Assembly (NCBI RefSeq): GCF_039954865.1
Contig: NZ_CP157197.1
Span: 1,009,501-1,073,500, forward strand
DNA: 64,000 nt
Reading direction: 5' to 3'
From: Rickettsia sp. Oklahoma-10
Lineage (GTDB): Bacteria; Pseudomonadota; Alphaproteobacteria; Rickettsiales; Rickettsiaceae
How positions within the stretch are numbered: position 1 is the stretch's first letter; every line of letters starts with the position of its first letter. Positions 9,178 through 19,071 of this stretch are shown here, in pieces. Position numbers and translations under genes: made by a program. The notes under the pieces were generated by a model. The model saw only the letters and a program-made list of their open reading frames with translations, searched no databases and was not told the origin of the DNA.

Positions 9178-10179
9178 ATGAATTTATTACTACAATCTCC
9201 TCAAAAGGTAGCGGTCGCACATAATAGAATAAAACAATATCTACATTTAACTCCAATCATTCACTCTGAAAGCTTAAATGAGATGTTTGGTCACGAGATT
9301 TTTTTTAAAGTTGAATCATTACAAAAAACCGGAGCCTTTAAAGTTAGGGGAGTATTAAATCATTTATTAGAATTAAAAGAACAAGGAAAGTTACCTGATA
9401 AAATAGTCGGTTATAGTACAGGTAACCATGGAATCGGTCTTGCTTATGCAAGTAAATTATTCAGTATTAAAACAAGAATCTATTTGCCGTTAAATACTTC
9501 AAAAGTAAAGCAACAAGCAGCTCTTTATTACGGTGGTGAAGTTATATATACAAATACGCGGCAAGAAGCAGAAGAAAGAGCAAAAGATGATATAGAGCAG
9601 GGATTTTACTACATGCATCCTTCTAATAGTGATGCTACGATAGCAGGTGCCGGCACATTATGCTATGAAGCATTAAAGCAGCTAGGCTTTAGTCCTGATG
9701 CTATTTTTGCCTCTTGCGGCGGCGGCGGTTTGATTTCCGGATCATATCTTGCTAAGGAATTAATATCACCGACAAGCTTATTAATAGGTTCAGAACCTCT
9801 CATGGCTAATGATGCTTATTTATCAATTAAAAATAATAAGATATATAGATTTGATAATGCACCTACTACCATAGCAGACGGTCTTAAAACCTTAAGTGTA
9901 TCAGCTCGTACATTTGAATACCTGAAAAAGCTTGATCATTTTTATTTAGCAGAAGAACATGAAATATATTACTGGACAGCGTGGCTTACTCATTTACTAA
10001 AAGTAATATGTGAACCATCAAGTAGCATAAATATGGTTTCGGTAATAAATTTTTTGAAAATGCAACACCAACCTCAAAAGTTACTAGTACTAATCTCAGG
10101 AGGTAATATCGATCCTATTCTTTATAATGAGCTATGGAAAGAAGAGTATTTAACCGTTCCACCTAATATTAAAACTTAA
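9178..10179 (+). CDS. Threonine/serine dehydratase-like PLP enzyme (fold type II)
   Basis: 333 residues, the length of a catabolic threonine deaminase or serine racemase without the ACT regulatory domain. The PLP Schiff-base lysine is Lys55 in the SLQKTGAFKVRG motif. The substrate loop YSTGNHGIGLA corresponds to the S(S/T)GNHG motif, and the phosphate-binding glycine loop is SCGGGGLISG near residue 180. Expected chemistry is deamination of L-threonine or L-serine, or racemisation; sequence alone does not separate these. The stop overlaps the convergent gene at 10176 by 4 nt. Rickettsia are amino-acid scavengers, so a catabolic role for host threonine or serine is plausible inference. Confidence 0.85.
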   Translation: MNLLLQSPQKVAVAHNRIKQYLHLTPIIHSESLNEMFGHEIFFKVESLQKTGAFKVRGVLNHLLELKEQGKLPDKIVGYSTGNHGIGLAYASKLFSIKTRIYLPLNTSKVKQQAALYYGGEVIYTNTRQEAEERAKDDIEQGFYYMHPSNSDATIAGAGTLCYEALKQLGFSPDAIFASCGGGGLISGSYLAKELISPTSLLIGSEPLMANDAYLSIKNNKIYRFDNAPTTIADGLKTLSVSARTFEYLKKLDHFYLAEEHEIYYWTAWLTHLLKVICEPSSSINMVSVINFLKMQHQPQKLLVLISGGNIDPILYNELWKEEYLTVPPNIKT

Positions 10180-11531
10180 CCTTTACTTCTTACTACTCCT
10201 TGTCTTTTAGTAAGAGAATTAGGAGTATTATGTGGTGGTTTTATATTAGTGCTTCTCAGTTTTATTAAATCTTCAAACATAGTTTTATCAAATGCTATTG
10301 GATTGATTTTTCTTAATTCTGCTAAATTAAAATTATTAACTTGTTGCGGTTGAACTACAATAGGCCCACTCGTAGTAGGAATTAAATTTTTAAATTCAGG
10401 ATTAGTTGCTACTTTAGCCTTATTTATATTCAAAAATTTTGCTAAACCTTCAGCAATTTCAGGATTTGTTAAAGCATTTGAAAAGATTTGATCATTAATT
10501 GTTTTCGCTACATATTTATCATTTAGAGTAATATATTTATCTACAACTTTTTCTAATCTTTCTTCCAAATAATTTTTACCTGTAAATATCTGTTTAAATT
10601 TTTCCCATAAAGAAGTACCTCTATCATGAATACCCTTTAATTCAGTGGCTATTTTAGTACTATTTTCAGCTAGATAAGTAGAATCTAACTTGTTTAATTT
10701 CTGTATTATTACTTTAGGATTCTTTATGCCGGATGATTTAGTAAGTATAATAGTTTGTTCTAATTGTTTACTAATTATATTATTTTTTTCTAATCTATTA
10801 TTAATCTGCTGTACCGTATTAGTGGCTGCCTTTTGTAATTCCTTAAATTCTACTGGAGATAATTGATTTACTCTTGGAATAAACTGCTTACTATCTTTAT
10901 CAAATTTCTGATTTTTATCCCCTTGAATAATAAATTGTTCATATTTTTCAAGTTTTTCCGAAGAATTTTTAGGATCTTGTTTTAAAATTTCTATAGCTTT
11001 ATCTTTTATAGCTTGTGCATATTGTTCTTTAGGTATAGCTTTGCCACTTACAGCTATTAATGCTTCTTTAGTTGCTCTTATAGGATTGGCAAAGACCTCT
11101 TCTTTATCTTCTATACCCATTAATGATAATGCATCAAAAGGCCCTCCTTTATTTAGAGGAAGTACAAAACCCTTAAGTGCTGCCTCAGCCCTCGCAACAT
11201 CAAACTTTAGCTTATCTGCTGCACTAGGTATTAATTTTATATCTTGTTCTAAATTAATATGCAGGTTATCTACTAATTTTTGTAGATCTTTATTTTCTAC
11301 AACTTCACTAATAATGCTACTAGCAAGAACTTCAAGCGTACTAATAATATATTCTTCAGATTGTAAATGTTGTTGAATAGGGTCTAGAGTAACAATATTT
11401 TTATTTAAAGTCTCTAATCTACTATCCACGTTTTTTATATCAGCTATTTTTCCTTTTACTGTAGCCGATATCTCAGGTACTTTATCATTTTTTTTAATTG
11501 AATCATCTCTATTAATTACAACTTCTGCCAT
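10176..11531 (-). CDS. Hypothetical protein, helical/coiled-coil, 451 aa
   Basis: I do not recognise a family. The protein is highly charged and predicted helical almost throughout, with heptad-like stretches (for example TVQQINNRLEKNNIISKQLE near residues 240-260) and no signal peptide or membrane segment. The C-terminus is basic and polar (NSLTKRQGVVRSKG), which would be compatible with, but does not prove, a type IV secretion signal. The first 30 residues are Lys/Asp-rich and probably disordered. The ATG at 11531 is followed by a continuous frame with normal rickettsial codon use, so it is likely a real expressed protein. It is convergent with the dehydratase-like gene, overlapping it by 4 nt. 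Confidence 0.6.
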   Translation of the reverse strand: MAEVVINRDDSIKKNDKVPEISATVKGKIADIKNVDSRLETLNKNIVTLDPIQQHLQSEEYIISTLEVLASSIISEVVENKDLQKLVDNLHINLEQDIKLIPSAADKLKFDVARAEAALKGFVLPLNKGGPFDALSLMGIEDKEEVFANPIRATKEALIAVSGKAIPKEQYAQAIKDKAIEILKQDPKNSSEKLEKYEQFIIQGDKNQKFDKDSKQFIPRVNQLSPVEFKELQKAATNTVQQINNRLEKNNIISKQLEQTIILTKSSGIKNPKVIIQKLNKLDSTYLAENSTKIATELKGIHDRGTSLWEKFKQIFTGKNYLEERLEKVVDKYITLNDKYVAKTINDQIFSNALTNPEIAEGLAKFLNINKAKVATNPEFKNLIPTTSGPIVVQPQQVNNFNLAELRKINPIAFDKTMFEDLIKLRSTNIKPPHNTPNSLTKRQGVVRSKG

Positions 11532-12291
11532 ATATTTGCATTATTAATAATAATTTAGTATAAAAAGTATATTATACCGCAATTTTGTAATTTGCAAGCT
11601 ATAATTGTGTAAAACCCTGTTTTTTCTGAGTGAGCTTTAGAAGTGATATATGTTTTAAAGCCTTACACTTTTTGTTGAACTTATCCTCTGCTCTTTTCTT
11701 TATGACTAGGTACGTTTTTTGCCGATTCTATCACTATTGTTGCTTTGAGGACAGTAACAAGTACAGGATGACTACTATCAAGTAAGGTAGCAAAATCCTT
11801 AACAATTTTGCTACCTTACTCTGTCATTTTTTTAAACGATAGTTTACTTATTGTTGGTAGTACTAATGGTGTGATTATTTAAGGCTTTTTTATTTCTTGC
11901 TTATAAATATATGATAAAGCTTTTGCCTCTTTTGCATTTGTTAAACAGTAAATAGGAGTAGTCTTTTTAGTAAGAAATTCTCTATCAATTATTTAATGTT
12001 GTTTATAAAACATTTTCTTGAAGGTTATCTAATGTTGTATACTATTATCTCTATATTATTCTTTAGATATCTTTTGGTTAGCTAATTCTAACATAGCCTT
12101 TTTTAATATCCATCACTTCATCTTGGCGCAAGCCATTACATTTTTGGTCATCCATCTGCTCTACTTGAACCTCACTTAAATCTATGGCAAAACCTTTTAA
12201 CTTAGCTTCATTTTTAGCATTTAAAAATATATTTTCTTTTTTCTTCTCCTAGCGAAATTAATTTAATTACTTCATTATAAATGAAAATTAA
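11532..12291 (-). pseudogene. Decayed ORF remnants of unknown family
   Basis: Minus-strand reading near 12080-12230 gives NAKNEAKLKGFAIDLSEVQV and MDDQKCNGLRQDEVMDIKK before frame loss. Further along, near 11885-11990, comes REFLTKKTTPIYCLTNAKEA. These are clearly former coding stretches (acidic/basic helical text, codon-like periodicity) interrupted by stops and shifts. I cannot name the family. A hairpin repeat at 11781-11820 lies in the same gap. Confidence 0.35.
11781..11820. repeat. Perfect 16-bp inverted repeat
   Basis: AGTAAGGTAGCAAAAT (11781-11796) and its exact reverse complement (11805-11820) enclose the loop CCTTAACA. There is no T-tract on either side. It is either a palindromic repeat element or the terminator of a now-dead gene. 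Confidence 0.7.
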
Positions 12292-14253
12292 TTAAAGCTT
12301 ATAAAAAGAATTATATTTTTTCATAGAAGAGGTCCTAATTGTAACTTCGTCAGGAATTTCGGTTATGAATCTTGAGGGATAAGAGCGGACTATTTCATAA
12401 AATATTTTACGGCTTTCTGCATGGGTAATGTATAGGTCTTGTTTAGCTCTAGTAATGCCAACATAAGCAATACGACGTTCTTCTTCTAAACCTTTTTCGC
12501 CATCTTCATCTAGGGATTTCTGAGACGGGAATACCCCCTCTTCCCAACCAGGTAAAAACACTACGTCAAACTCAAGACCTTTAGCAGCGTGCAGGGTCAT
12601 TATAGTTACGGAACCGCCGTAATGAGTTTCTAAACTCTCATTTTCCATAACTAAGCTTGCATGTTCAATAAAATCATGAATATCATTAAACTCGGCAATA
12701 GCTCTAAGCATTTCATTAATATTCTCGATTCTACCGAATGCCTCTTCAGTTTTCTCCTCCTTAAGCATTTCAAGATAACCGGAATCATCAAGTATTGTTT
12801 TAGCCACATTTATCGGGATATCGTTATTAAATCTTTTATGCCAATTATCGATTTTAGTAACAAAATCTTTTAGAGTTTCATATGCTTTTGCTTTGATTTT
12901 ATCTTTTTCTAGCATTTCCTTAATAGCTACAAAATTAGGAATACTCTGCTCAATAGCATATGCTTTAATTTTACTCAAAGTAGTTGCACCTATTGCCCTT
13001 TTGGGTACATTTATAATACGTTCAAGTGCTAAATTATCATTTTGATTTAAAGATATACGGATATAAGCAAGAACATCTCTAATTTCCATTCGTTCATAGA
13101 ATCGTAAGCCCCCTATAATTTTATAAGGCATAGCACTATTGATAAAAGCTTCCTCAAAACTTCTAGTTTGAAAACCTGCCCGTACTAATATAGCGATATT
13201 ACCTGCATTATATTGGTTTGCCCTTACTAACCTATCTATTTCGCCGGCTATATATCTTGCCTCTTCTTTATCACTCCAACAAGAGATGATTTTTATCTTT
13301 TCACCGTTTTCCCTATCTGTCCATAATGTTTTACTGTGACGATTTTTATTATTATTGATCACATTGGAAGCGGCAGTAAGTATTGGTAGAGTTGATCTAT
13401 AATTTTGCTCTAATTTAATAATTGTTGCACCTAAAAAATCTTTTTCAAAACGTAATATATTACCAACTTCTGCTCCCCGCCAGCCGTAAATAGACTGATC
13501 ATCATCTCCTACACAACAGATATTTTTATATAAACTTGCGAGCATTCTTGCCCATAAATACTGCACAATATTTGTATCTTGATACTCATCTATCAAAATA
13601 TACTGATATTTATCTTGATAATATTTTAATATATCACGATTTTGAATAAACAACTCATTATTATAAAGTAACAAATCTCCAAAATCCAATGCATTAGAGA
13701 TCAGAAGATTCTGTTGATATTCTTGATAAACAAGTTTTGCTACTCGTTGCACTGGTAGATTAGTATCTGAGGCCGATAATTTACTTGGTAATAATCCTTG
13801 ATCTTTCCATCTAGAAATTATTATATGTATTAATTTAGGAGCATATTTTTTAGTATCAATATCTTTTAGCTTTATTATATCTTTAACTAGTTTTAATTGA
13901 TCATCTTGACTAATAATAGTAAATCTATTATTTAATCCAAGATTTAAATGCTCTATATGTTCCCGTAATATCCTCGCTGCCATTGAGTGGAAAGTACCGA
14001 TATTAAGATCGTAGCAATTAATTAAACTATGTACCCTTTCAGCCATCTCTTTAGCTGCTTTATTAGTAAAAGTAACAGCTAAAATATTTTGAGGCGAGGC
14101 TAAATTTTGATGAATAATATTAGCTATTCTTGAGGTAAGTACCTTTGTTTTACCTGTCCCTGCACCTGCAAGCAATAAAAGTGGTCCTTCAGTGTGAAGA
14201 ACTGCTTTTTGCTGTTGTGGATTTAATATATTTAGAAAATCTTGGTTTTGCAT
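12292..14253 (-). CDS. uvrD: UvrD/PcrA-family superfamily I DNA helicase
   Basis: 653 residues; a 3'-5' DNA helicase acting in nucleotide-excision and mismatch repair. Motifs in order: Q-motif [20 protein letters not shown], Walker [11 protein letters not shown] (about residues 30-40), motif Ia [15 protein letters not shown], motif [12 protein letters not shown], motif [17 protein letters not shown], motif [10 protein letters not shown], motif [18 protein letters not shown], and motif [21 protein letters not shown]. The C-terminal tail after motif VI is shorter than in E. coli UvrD and lacks the Tudor-like domain, as in other Rickettsia homologues. Complete and apparently active. Confidence 0.95.
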   Translation of the reverse strand: MQNQDFLNILNPQQQKAVLHTEGPLLLLAGAGTGKTKVLTSRIANIIHQNLASPQNILAVTFTNKAAKEMAERVHSLINCYDLNIGTFHSMAARILREHIEHLNLGLNNRFTIISQDDQLKLVKDIIKLKDIDTKKYAPKLIHIIISRWKDQGLLPSKLSASDTNLPVQRVAKLVYQEYQQNLLISNALDFGDLLLYNNELFIQNRDILKYYQDKYQYILIDEYQDTNIVQYLWARMLASLYKNICCVGDDDQSIYGWRGAEVGNILRFEKDFLGATIIKLEQNYRSTLPILTAASNVINNNKNRHSKTLWTDRENGEKIKIISCWSDKEEARYIAGEIDRLVRANQYNAGNIAILVRAGFQTRSFEEAFINSAMPYKIIGGLRFYERMEIRDVLAYIRISLNQNDNLALERIINVPKRAIGATTLSKIKAYAIEQSIPNFVAIKEMLEKDKIKAKAYETLKDFVTKIDNWHKRFNNDIPINVAKTILDDSGYLEMLKEEKTEEAFGRIENINEMLRAIAEFNDIHDFIEHASLVMENESLETHYGGSVTIMTLHAAKGLEFDVVFLPGWEEGVFPSQKSLDEDGEKGLEEERRIAYVGITRAKQDLYITHAESRKIFYEIVRSYPSRFITEIPDEVTIRTSSMKKYNSFYKL

Positions 14254-14295
14254 TATACCTGTTTATACCCTGCACGAAATCCACGAACAAAACTT

Positions 14296-14336
14296 AAAAA
14301 GAATGGATGCCGTGAATCGAGTCACGGCATGACACT
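14296..14336. repeat. RPE-like palindrome
   Basis: ATGCCGTGAATCGAGTCACGGCATGACA forms a hairpin (TGCCGTGA with TCACGGCA). It is a Rickettsia palindromic-type unit between uvrD and the glycosyltransferase gene. It could double as a terminator for the latter's upstream transcript, but has no T-run. Confidence 0.6.
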
Positions 14337-14381
14337 GTCCTAAAATAATATTCTTATTTTTGCTTATATCAATAAAAAAGA

Positions 14382-15227
14382 TTACCTAATTCTTTTGAGG
14401 TTTTTAATAATATAAGAAAGAGTAATTATAGGGTTACAAATAATTATTTTAAATAACCTAAAATAAGAGTTTAAATTTCTATCTTCAATAAACCAATTAT
14501 ATAAATCATTTATAGGCTTAATCTCAGCAGGAATACTATACTTATCTTTAAATAATGCTTTTAAAGCTCTTTTTGCCCGTTTTGCTTCTACTGCATGCTC
14601 TATTGTTAAGCTTTGATCATGAACTCTATACAAATATAAAGATTCTGGTATATGAGCAAATTTTGTAACAAGCCCAAGACGAAGCCAATATTCATAATCG
14701 TCAATTAATTGCATATTTTCATTATATTCACCTACTTGCCTTGCTAAATCAGCTCTATACAAGAAACATGCACCTACACAATCTCTAATCGGTAAAAATT
14801 TAGGGGCTTCTTGATAGAGTCGTGCACCTATCCTACCCTGCTCATCGATTAAAGTATAATCAGTATATACAAGCCCTATATCAGGCGCATTATCAAGTTT
14901 CCTAACCATTTTCTCTAAAGCATTTTTATGAAAAAGATTATCATCGGAAGTCCAAGTAAAATACCTCCCCTTAGCATCTTTAAAAGCAATATTAAGACTC
15001 GCTGGCAATTTTTTATTAGTATCATTTACTATTACTTTAATACGTGAATCTTGCTCTGCATATTTCTTAGCCACAACAACACTATTATCTTTCGAGCAAT
15101 CATCAATAATAATAAGCTCAAAATCTTTAAAACTTTGATTAAGGCAGCTTTCAATAGCAAAAGGCAATAGTTTCTCTCTATTGTAGACCGGAAGAACTAT
15201 TGAGATTTTTGGAAGATTAATATGCAT
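14382..15227 (-). CDS. Family 2 glycosyltransferase
   Basis: 281 residues. GT-A fold with the N-terminal ISIVLPVYNREKLLPFAIES and ELIIIDDCSKDNS nucleotide-binding strands. The metal-binding acidic pair lies in FTWTSDDNLFH, and an acceptor-side acidic motif is seen at QLIDDYEYWLRLGL (the ED-like catalytic region). This is typical of enzymes that add sugars to lipopolysaccharide O-chain or capsule precursors on the cytoplasmic face of the inner membrane. There is no membrane segment; the basic, aromatic C-terminus (about residues 250-281) may associate with the membrane. Substrate unknown. The start overlaps the end of the short upstream ORF by 11 nt, suggesting a former operon. Confidence 0.85.
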   Translation of the reverse strand: MHINLPKISIVLPVYNREKLLPFAIESCLNQSFKDFELIIIDDCSKDNSVVVAKKYAEQDSRIKVIVNDTNKKLPASLNIAFKDAKGRYFTWTSDDNLFHKNALEKMVRKLDNAPDIGLVYTDYTLIDEQGRIGARLYQEAPKFLPIRDCVGACFLYRADLARQVGEYNENMQLIDDYEYWLRLGLVTKFAHIPESLYLYRVHDQSLTIEHAVEAKRAKRALKALFKDKYSIPAEIKPINDLYNWFIEDRNLNSYFRLFKIIICNPIITLSYIIKNLKRIR

Positions 15228-15432
15228 GTATTTCTAGAATATCAAGAGTATTTAAACTATAAGTTATATTTTCTATTAATTCTGGTTCTTCAGATTTGTA
15301 CTGATCCTTAAAGATTAATAATATATTACTTAAAGCATTATTAAGCCTTTGGAGTATTATAATATTTTTCTCTTCAAACCTTTTAATTAGTTGAATTAAA
15401 GGGTAAGCATATTTATATTTAATTGATAACAA
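15217..15432 (-). pseudogene. C-terminal fragment of an unknown protein
   Basis: A 71-residue open end (RFEEKNIIILQRLNNALSNI.., finishing LNTLDILEIHAY). Continuing upstream with one frame change near 15440 extends it through NKNGFILGYGQYLIFLSG to about 15530, so this is probably the tail of a longer, broken gene rather than a complete small protein. No family recognised. It overlaps the glycosyltransferase start. Confidence 0.4.
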
Positions 15433-15579
15433 CTCTTTATGCTGATCTAATAACCCGACAAGAAAATCAGATATTGCCCATAACCAAGAATAAATCCATT
15501 TTTATTATCTATTAAAGAAAACACCTCATTTTTATAGGAACCAGCATAATTTATTATATCTTGTAAGTTTATATATTAT

Positions 15580-16140
15580 TTGAATATACATATCCTTGCA
15601 AGTCATATTCAGTATTATTAACACCCTCTATTACTTCATCTAAATTTTTAAATCTATAGCACGCAATCACGGGACCAAATAAATATTGCCGTTTTAACGA
15701 TATCCATATTATCTAAACAATCAGTAATAATAGTCGGTTCAATAAAATTATGAACAGTTTTACCGCTGCGAATTAATTTACCTCCTTTATTTTGTGCATC
15801 TGCTAAAAGCTTTTATATTTTTTCTATAGCTGCTCCATTAATTATGAACCTATATCCGATATTTTATCGGATATATCACCGGCTTTTATTTTAGCAAATT
15901 TATAGAATTTCTATAAATTTTTTATGTATAGATTCTTCTATAAATATTCTGTTAGGAGAAGTACAAGACTGACTACTATTTCTAGTTTTAGCGATTATTA
16001 AATATATCCGAATTACCTGTAATGACGTTAAATACTCAGCAGGCCAACCAGCATCACTGACAAATTTCGTAAGTACTAAAGCTGATAGAGACGTAAGGAT
16101 TGACAGTTTTAATATAATACTGTAACCAGCTACTATATTA
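15580..16140 (-). pseudogene. Decayed NAD(P)-dependent aldehyde dehydrogenase (GabD-like)
   Basis: Frameshifted and interrupted, but the order of motifs is unmistakable on the minus strand: VAGYSIILKLSILTSLSAL (compare xAGxxVxLKPSExTPLSAL), FVSDAGWPAEYL (the AGxPxGVLN region), and TRNSSQSCTSPNRIFIEES containing the active-site Cys of the xxxQxCxxxxR signature. Then comes LLADAQNKGGKLIRSGK and NFIEPTIITDCLDNMDIV. The spacing fits succinate-semialdehyde dehydrogenase or a close relative. The NAD-binding N-terminal third and the C-terminus are missing or unreadable. Non-functional. Confidence 0.75.
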
Positions 16141-16249
16141 ATAAATGCTTATACAATTGTTTCTTTTTTTAGAAAATCTTATAGGATAGGTCTAGAAAAG
16201 GACTGGTTACACGACTTGAAAAAACACTGAATGAAATATAGAAAACTAA

Positions 16250-17182
16250 TTATTTATTTAGAAACTTTTCAGCCTCAAGAGCTGCCATACAACCACTACC
16301 TGCAGCAGTTACTGCTTGTCTATAAATTTTATCCTGAACATCACCAGCAGCGAAAACACCTTCTACGCTAGTTTTAGTCGTGCCTGGCTTTGTTATGATA
16401 TAATTATCGTAATCCATTGCAATTTGACCGGTAAATAAGCTTGTATTTGGTGCATGCCCAATAGCTACAAATACACCGCTACAATTTACTAAACTAATCT
16501 CTTTAGTGTGAACATTTCGAATTTTAATTCCGGTAACGGATTTTGGTTTATTATTACCGACAATCTCATCTACTACATGATCCCAAATTACCGATATTTT
16601 AGGATTTGTAAATAATCGATCCTGTAATATTTTCTCCGCTCTAAAACTATCTCTTCTATGCACTATAGTAACTTTGTGAGCATGATTGGTTAAATATAAA
16701 GCTTCTTCTACTGCACTATTCCCTCCCCCTACTACAACTATTTCTTGATTCTTAAAAAAGAAACCGTCACAAGTAGCACATGCTGAAACACCAAAACCCC
16801 GAAATTCTTGCTCTGAAGCTATACCAAGCCATTTTGCTTCTGCACCGGTACAAATGATTACACTTTCTGCTTCATATTCATTACCGGCTCCAGTAAATAC
16901 TTTAAAAGGTCTTTTTGATAAATCGACTTTTTCTACGTAATCACTAACAATTTCTGTACCGACATTTTTAGCCTGCATATACATCTGATTCATAAGCCAA
17001 GGTCCTTGCACTGTCTTCGCAAACCCAGGGTAATTTTCAACATCGGTGGTAATTGTAAGTTGCCCACCAGGCTGCATACCATTGATCAATATTGGTTTTA
17101 AAGCAGCTCTAGCCGTATAAATAGCGGCACTTAAACCTGCGGGACCTGAACCTATTATTAGCACTTTAGCAGTAATTTTCAT
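16250..17182 (-). CDS. trxB: Thioredoxin reductase
   Basis: 310 residues; NADPH:thioredoxin oxidoreductase. The FAD-binding GSGPAG is at residues 11-16, the redox-active disulfide is CATC at 135-138, the NADPH fold is VVVGGGNSAVEEALYL with HRRDSFRAE, and the C-terminal FAD contact is GVFAAGDV. Standard low-molecular-weight TrxB with all key residues. First or second gene of a minus-strand run with the hydrolase (15-bp gap) and the AEC transporter upstream of it. The window also holds the related ferredoxin reductase at 1282, which lacks the CATC pair. Confidence 0.96.
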   Translation of the reverse strand: MKITAKVLIIGSGPAGLSAAIYTARAALKPILINGMQPGGQLTITTDVENYPGFAKTVQGPWLMNQMYMQAKNVGTEIVSDYVEKVDLSKRPFKVFTGAGNEYEAESVIICTGAEAKWLGIASEQEFRGFGVSACATCDGFFFKNQEIVVVGGGNSAVEEALYLTNHAHKVTIVHRRDSFRAEKILQDRLFTNPKISVIWDHVVDEIVGNNKPKSVTGIKIRNVHTKEISLVNCSGVFVAIGHAPNTSLFTGQIAMDYDNYIITKPGTTKTSVEGVFAAGDVQDKIYRQAVTAAGSGCMAALEAEKFLNK

Positions 17183-17197
17183 AATTATATTTATCTA

Positions 17198-18085
17198 TTA
17201 ATTTTCTGTTTTGTTTTCTAATTTCTCTAACCAAGATTTAACATAGTGAATTTCTTCAGGGTTCATTAAAGACGGTGTATGCCCTGCATATTTTATTTCA
17301 TAAAGATCAAAGGTTTTTGTTTCTTTCATTTTGTTAACGGTAGATTCTGTTAAAATTTGAGATTTCATCCCATGAATTACTAATGTTTTACATTTTATTT
17401 TATTCCATACTGACCATAACTTAACATCTTCTTGGTTACCAGCATTTTGTATTCCTTTTGTTATGGCAGGATCATAATTCATTTTATATTTTCCACCAAA
17501 TGTAGAAATAACACTATATTTTGTTAAATAATCCCAATCTTCTTCGTCTTTAATACCTGATTGCGCATAAATAAGCTTTAGATATTCTTTGGCGCCAGCT
17601 AAATCATCTAAGATAATCATTTTTTTAGCATAACCTCCAATTTTAATTAAAGGAGCAGCATCGATAAATGCCCCTATATCATTTAATATTAAGGCTTTAA
17701 AAATATTTTTATATTTACTGGCCAGTATCATACCTATAATACCGCCCATTGAAGTACCAAGCCAAATAGGCTTTTTAATATTTAGTCTTTTAAAAAAGAA
17801 TAATGTATCTTTAATATAGGTAGTATAATTATAATGATTAGCCTTTTTAAAATTTTCGCTGTCACTACGACCAGGATAATTTATTGAAATTACTCTATAA
17901 TTTTTACTCAATTCTTTAGCTATTTTATCAAAATCATGAGCATTTCTAGTTAAGCCGTGAGCACATATTATTATATTTATATTTTTAGGATCACCGAATT
18001 CCACATAAGAAATTTTATGTTTCGGGATATATTGAAGAGGTAAGAAATTAACATAAGGACCAATTGTTATTGAATTAATTTTCAT
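17198..18085 (-). CDS. Alpha/beta-fold hydrolase
   Basis: 295 residues. The oxyanion HG dipeptide lies in IICAHGLTRNAHDFD, the nucleophile elbow is WLGTSMGGIIG (Ser in GxSxG), an acidic residue follows the strand KTLVIHGMKSQILTE, and the catalytic His is in IKYAGHTPSLMNPEE. No signal peptide, so probably cytoplasmic. The substrate cannot be told from sequence; esterase, lipase or thioesterase roles are open. It lies 15 bp upstream of trxB and downstream of the AEC transporter, probably one transcript. Confidence 0.8.
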   Translation of the reverse strand: MKINSITIGPYVNFLPLQYIPKHKISYVEFGDPKNINIIICAHGLTRNAHDFDKIAKELSKNYRVISINYPGRSDSENFKKANHYNYTTYIKDTLFFFKRLNIKKPIWLGTSMGGIIGMILASKYKNIFKALILNDIGAFIDAAPLIKIGGYAKKMIILDDLAGAKEYLKLIYAQSGIKDEEDWDYLTKYSVISTFGGKYKMNYDPAITKGIQNAGNQEDVKLWSVWNKIKCKTLVIHGMKSQILTESTVNKMKETKTFDLYEIKYAGHTPSLMNPEEIHYVKSWLEKLENKTEN

Positions 18086-18141
18086 ATGAACCTATTAATA
18101 CCAATTTAGAATAAGTTTAAAAAATCATTTTCATCATGTTA

Positions 18142-19071
18142 TTAATTTAAGTCATTTAAAAAAATACTGACCATCGTCGGCGTATATATAACTACAAAAA
18201 GCAAAGATAAAAACACAGTAGCAGCAACTTTCTCAGGATAAAATTTCTGTAAATGTGCTATAACTATAGTATTTGCAGCAAGCGGTGCTGTGGAAAGTAA
18301 CTTTAAGGCATTATAGTAATCATTATTATACCATTTTGTTACAAAATGATCAAATATGATAAATAACCCTACCCCCAGAGGATAGAATAAAAATTTAGCA
18401 GCAAAAGTAGCAAGAGTAAATTTTATATCGATTTCAAATTTTTGCAGAGATGAAAGAGCAAGACCTACCATAACCATACCAAGTATTGAAAAAGATCCTT
18501 TCATATTATATATAAAATCATATAAGAAATCTGGCAAAGTAAAACCGCAAAAACTAAACAAACATCCCAAGAAGAAAGCATTTAAAATTGGTAGTTTTAC
18601 TACCTTTAATATACTATCGGTAGTATTAGCAAAGCTCCTCATACAAATATAAAACCCAACAGAACATTCATAAATATTAACTCCTATAACAGCCATCATG
18701 TAAATACTTAAAGTATAATCATCAAAAAGTGCTGCAGCTATAGGTAACATAAAATACCCACCATTTGCCGTACCTGCAGATAAAGCTATAATATTACGTG
18801 TATGATCCTGCCAAAATTTACCAAAAAAATAATAAGAAAAGAGTGATAAGAGTGTTGCGATTACAAATGTTACAACCGTAACACTTAATGCTGAAAGTGT
18901 TAATGTTGTACTAGCAGGTATAGTAAAAAATACTATAGGCGATATAAAATAGAATAGTAACGAAGAGATACTATCTCTTTCAACATTGGAATATTTACCT
19001 GCTAAAAATCCTATTACTACACTTAATAATACTGAAATGGTTTTAAAAAAAACTATACTAAAGATTATCAT
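18142..19071 (-). CDS. AEC-family (auxin efflux carrier-like) transporter
   Basis: 309 residues with about ten hydrophobic segments arranged as two inverted five-helix repeats. Features: an N-terminal helix with VLLSVVIGFLAGKYS, a helix-breaking FYFISPIVFFTIPAST motif in helix 2, and an internal AGTANGGYFMLPIAAALFD, the conserved N-G-x-x-x-x-P crossover of the AEC family. Bacterial members move dicarboxylates or other small organic acids across the inner membrane; the substrate here is unknown. Probably co-transcribed with the hydrolase and trxB genes downstream. Confidence 0.8.
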   Translation of the reverse strand: MIIFSIVFFKTISVLLSVVIGFLAGKYSNVERDSISSLLFYFISPIVFFTIPASTTLTLSALSVTVVTFVIATLLSLFSYYFFGKFWQDHTRNIIALSAGTANGGYFMLPIAAALFDDYTLSIYMMAVIGVNIYECSVGFYICMRSFANTTDSILKVVKLPILNAFFLGCLFSFCGFTLPDFLYDFIYNMKGSFSILGMVMVGLALSSLQKFEIDIKFTLATFAAKFLFYPLGVGLFIIFDHFVTKWYNNDYYNALKLLSTAPLAANTIVIAHLQKFYPEKVAATVFLSLLFVVIYTPTMVSIFLNDLN

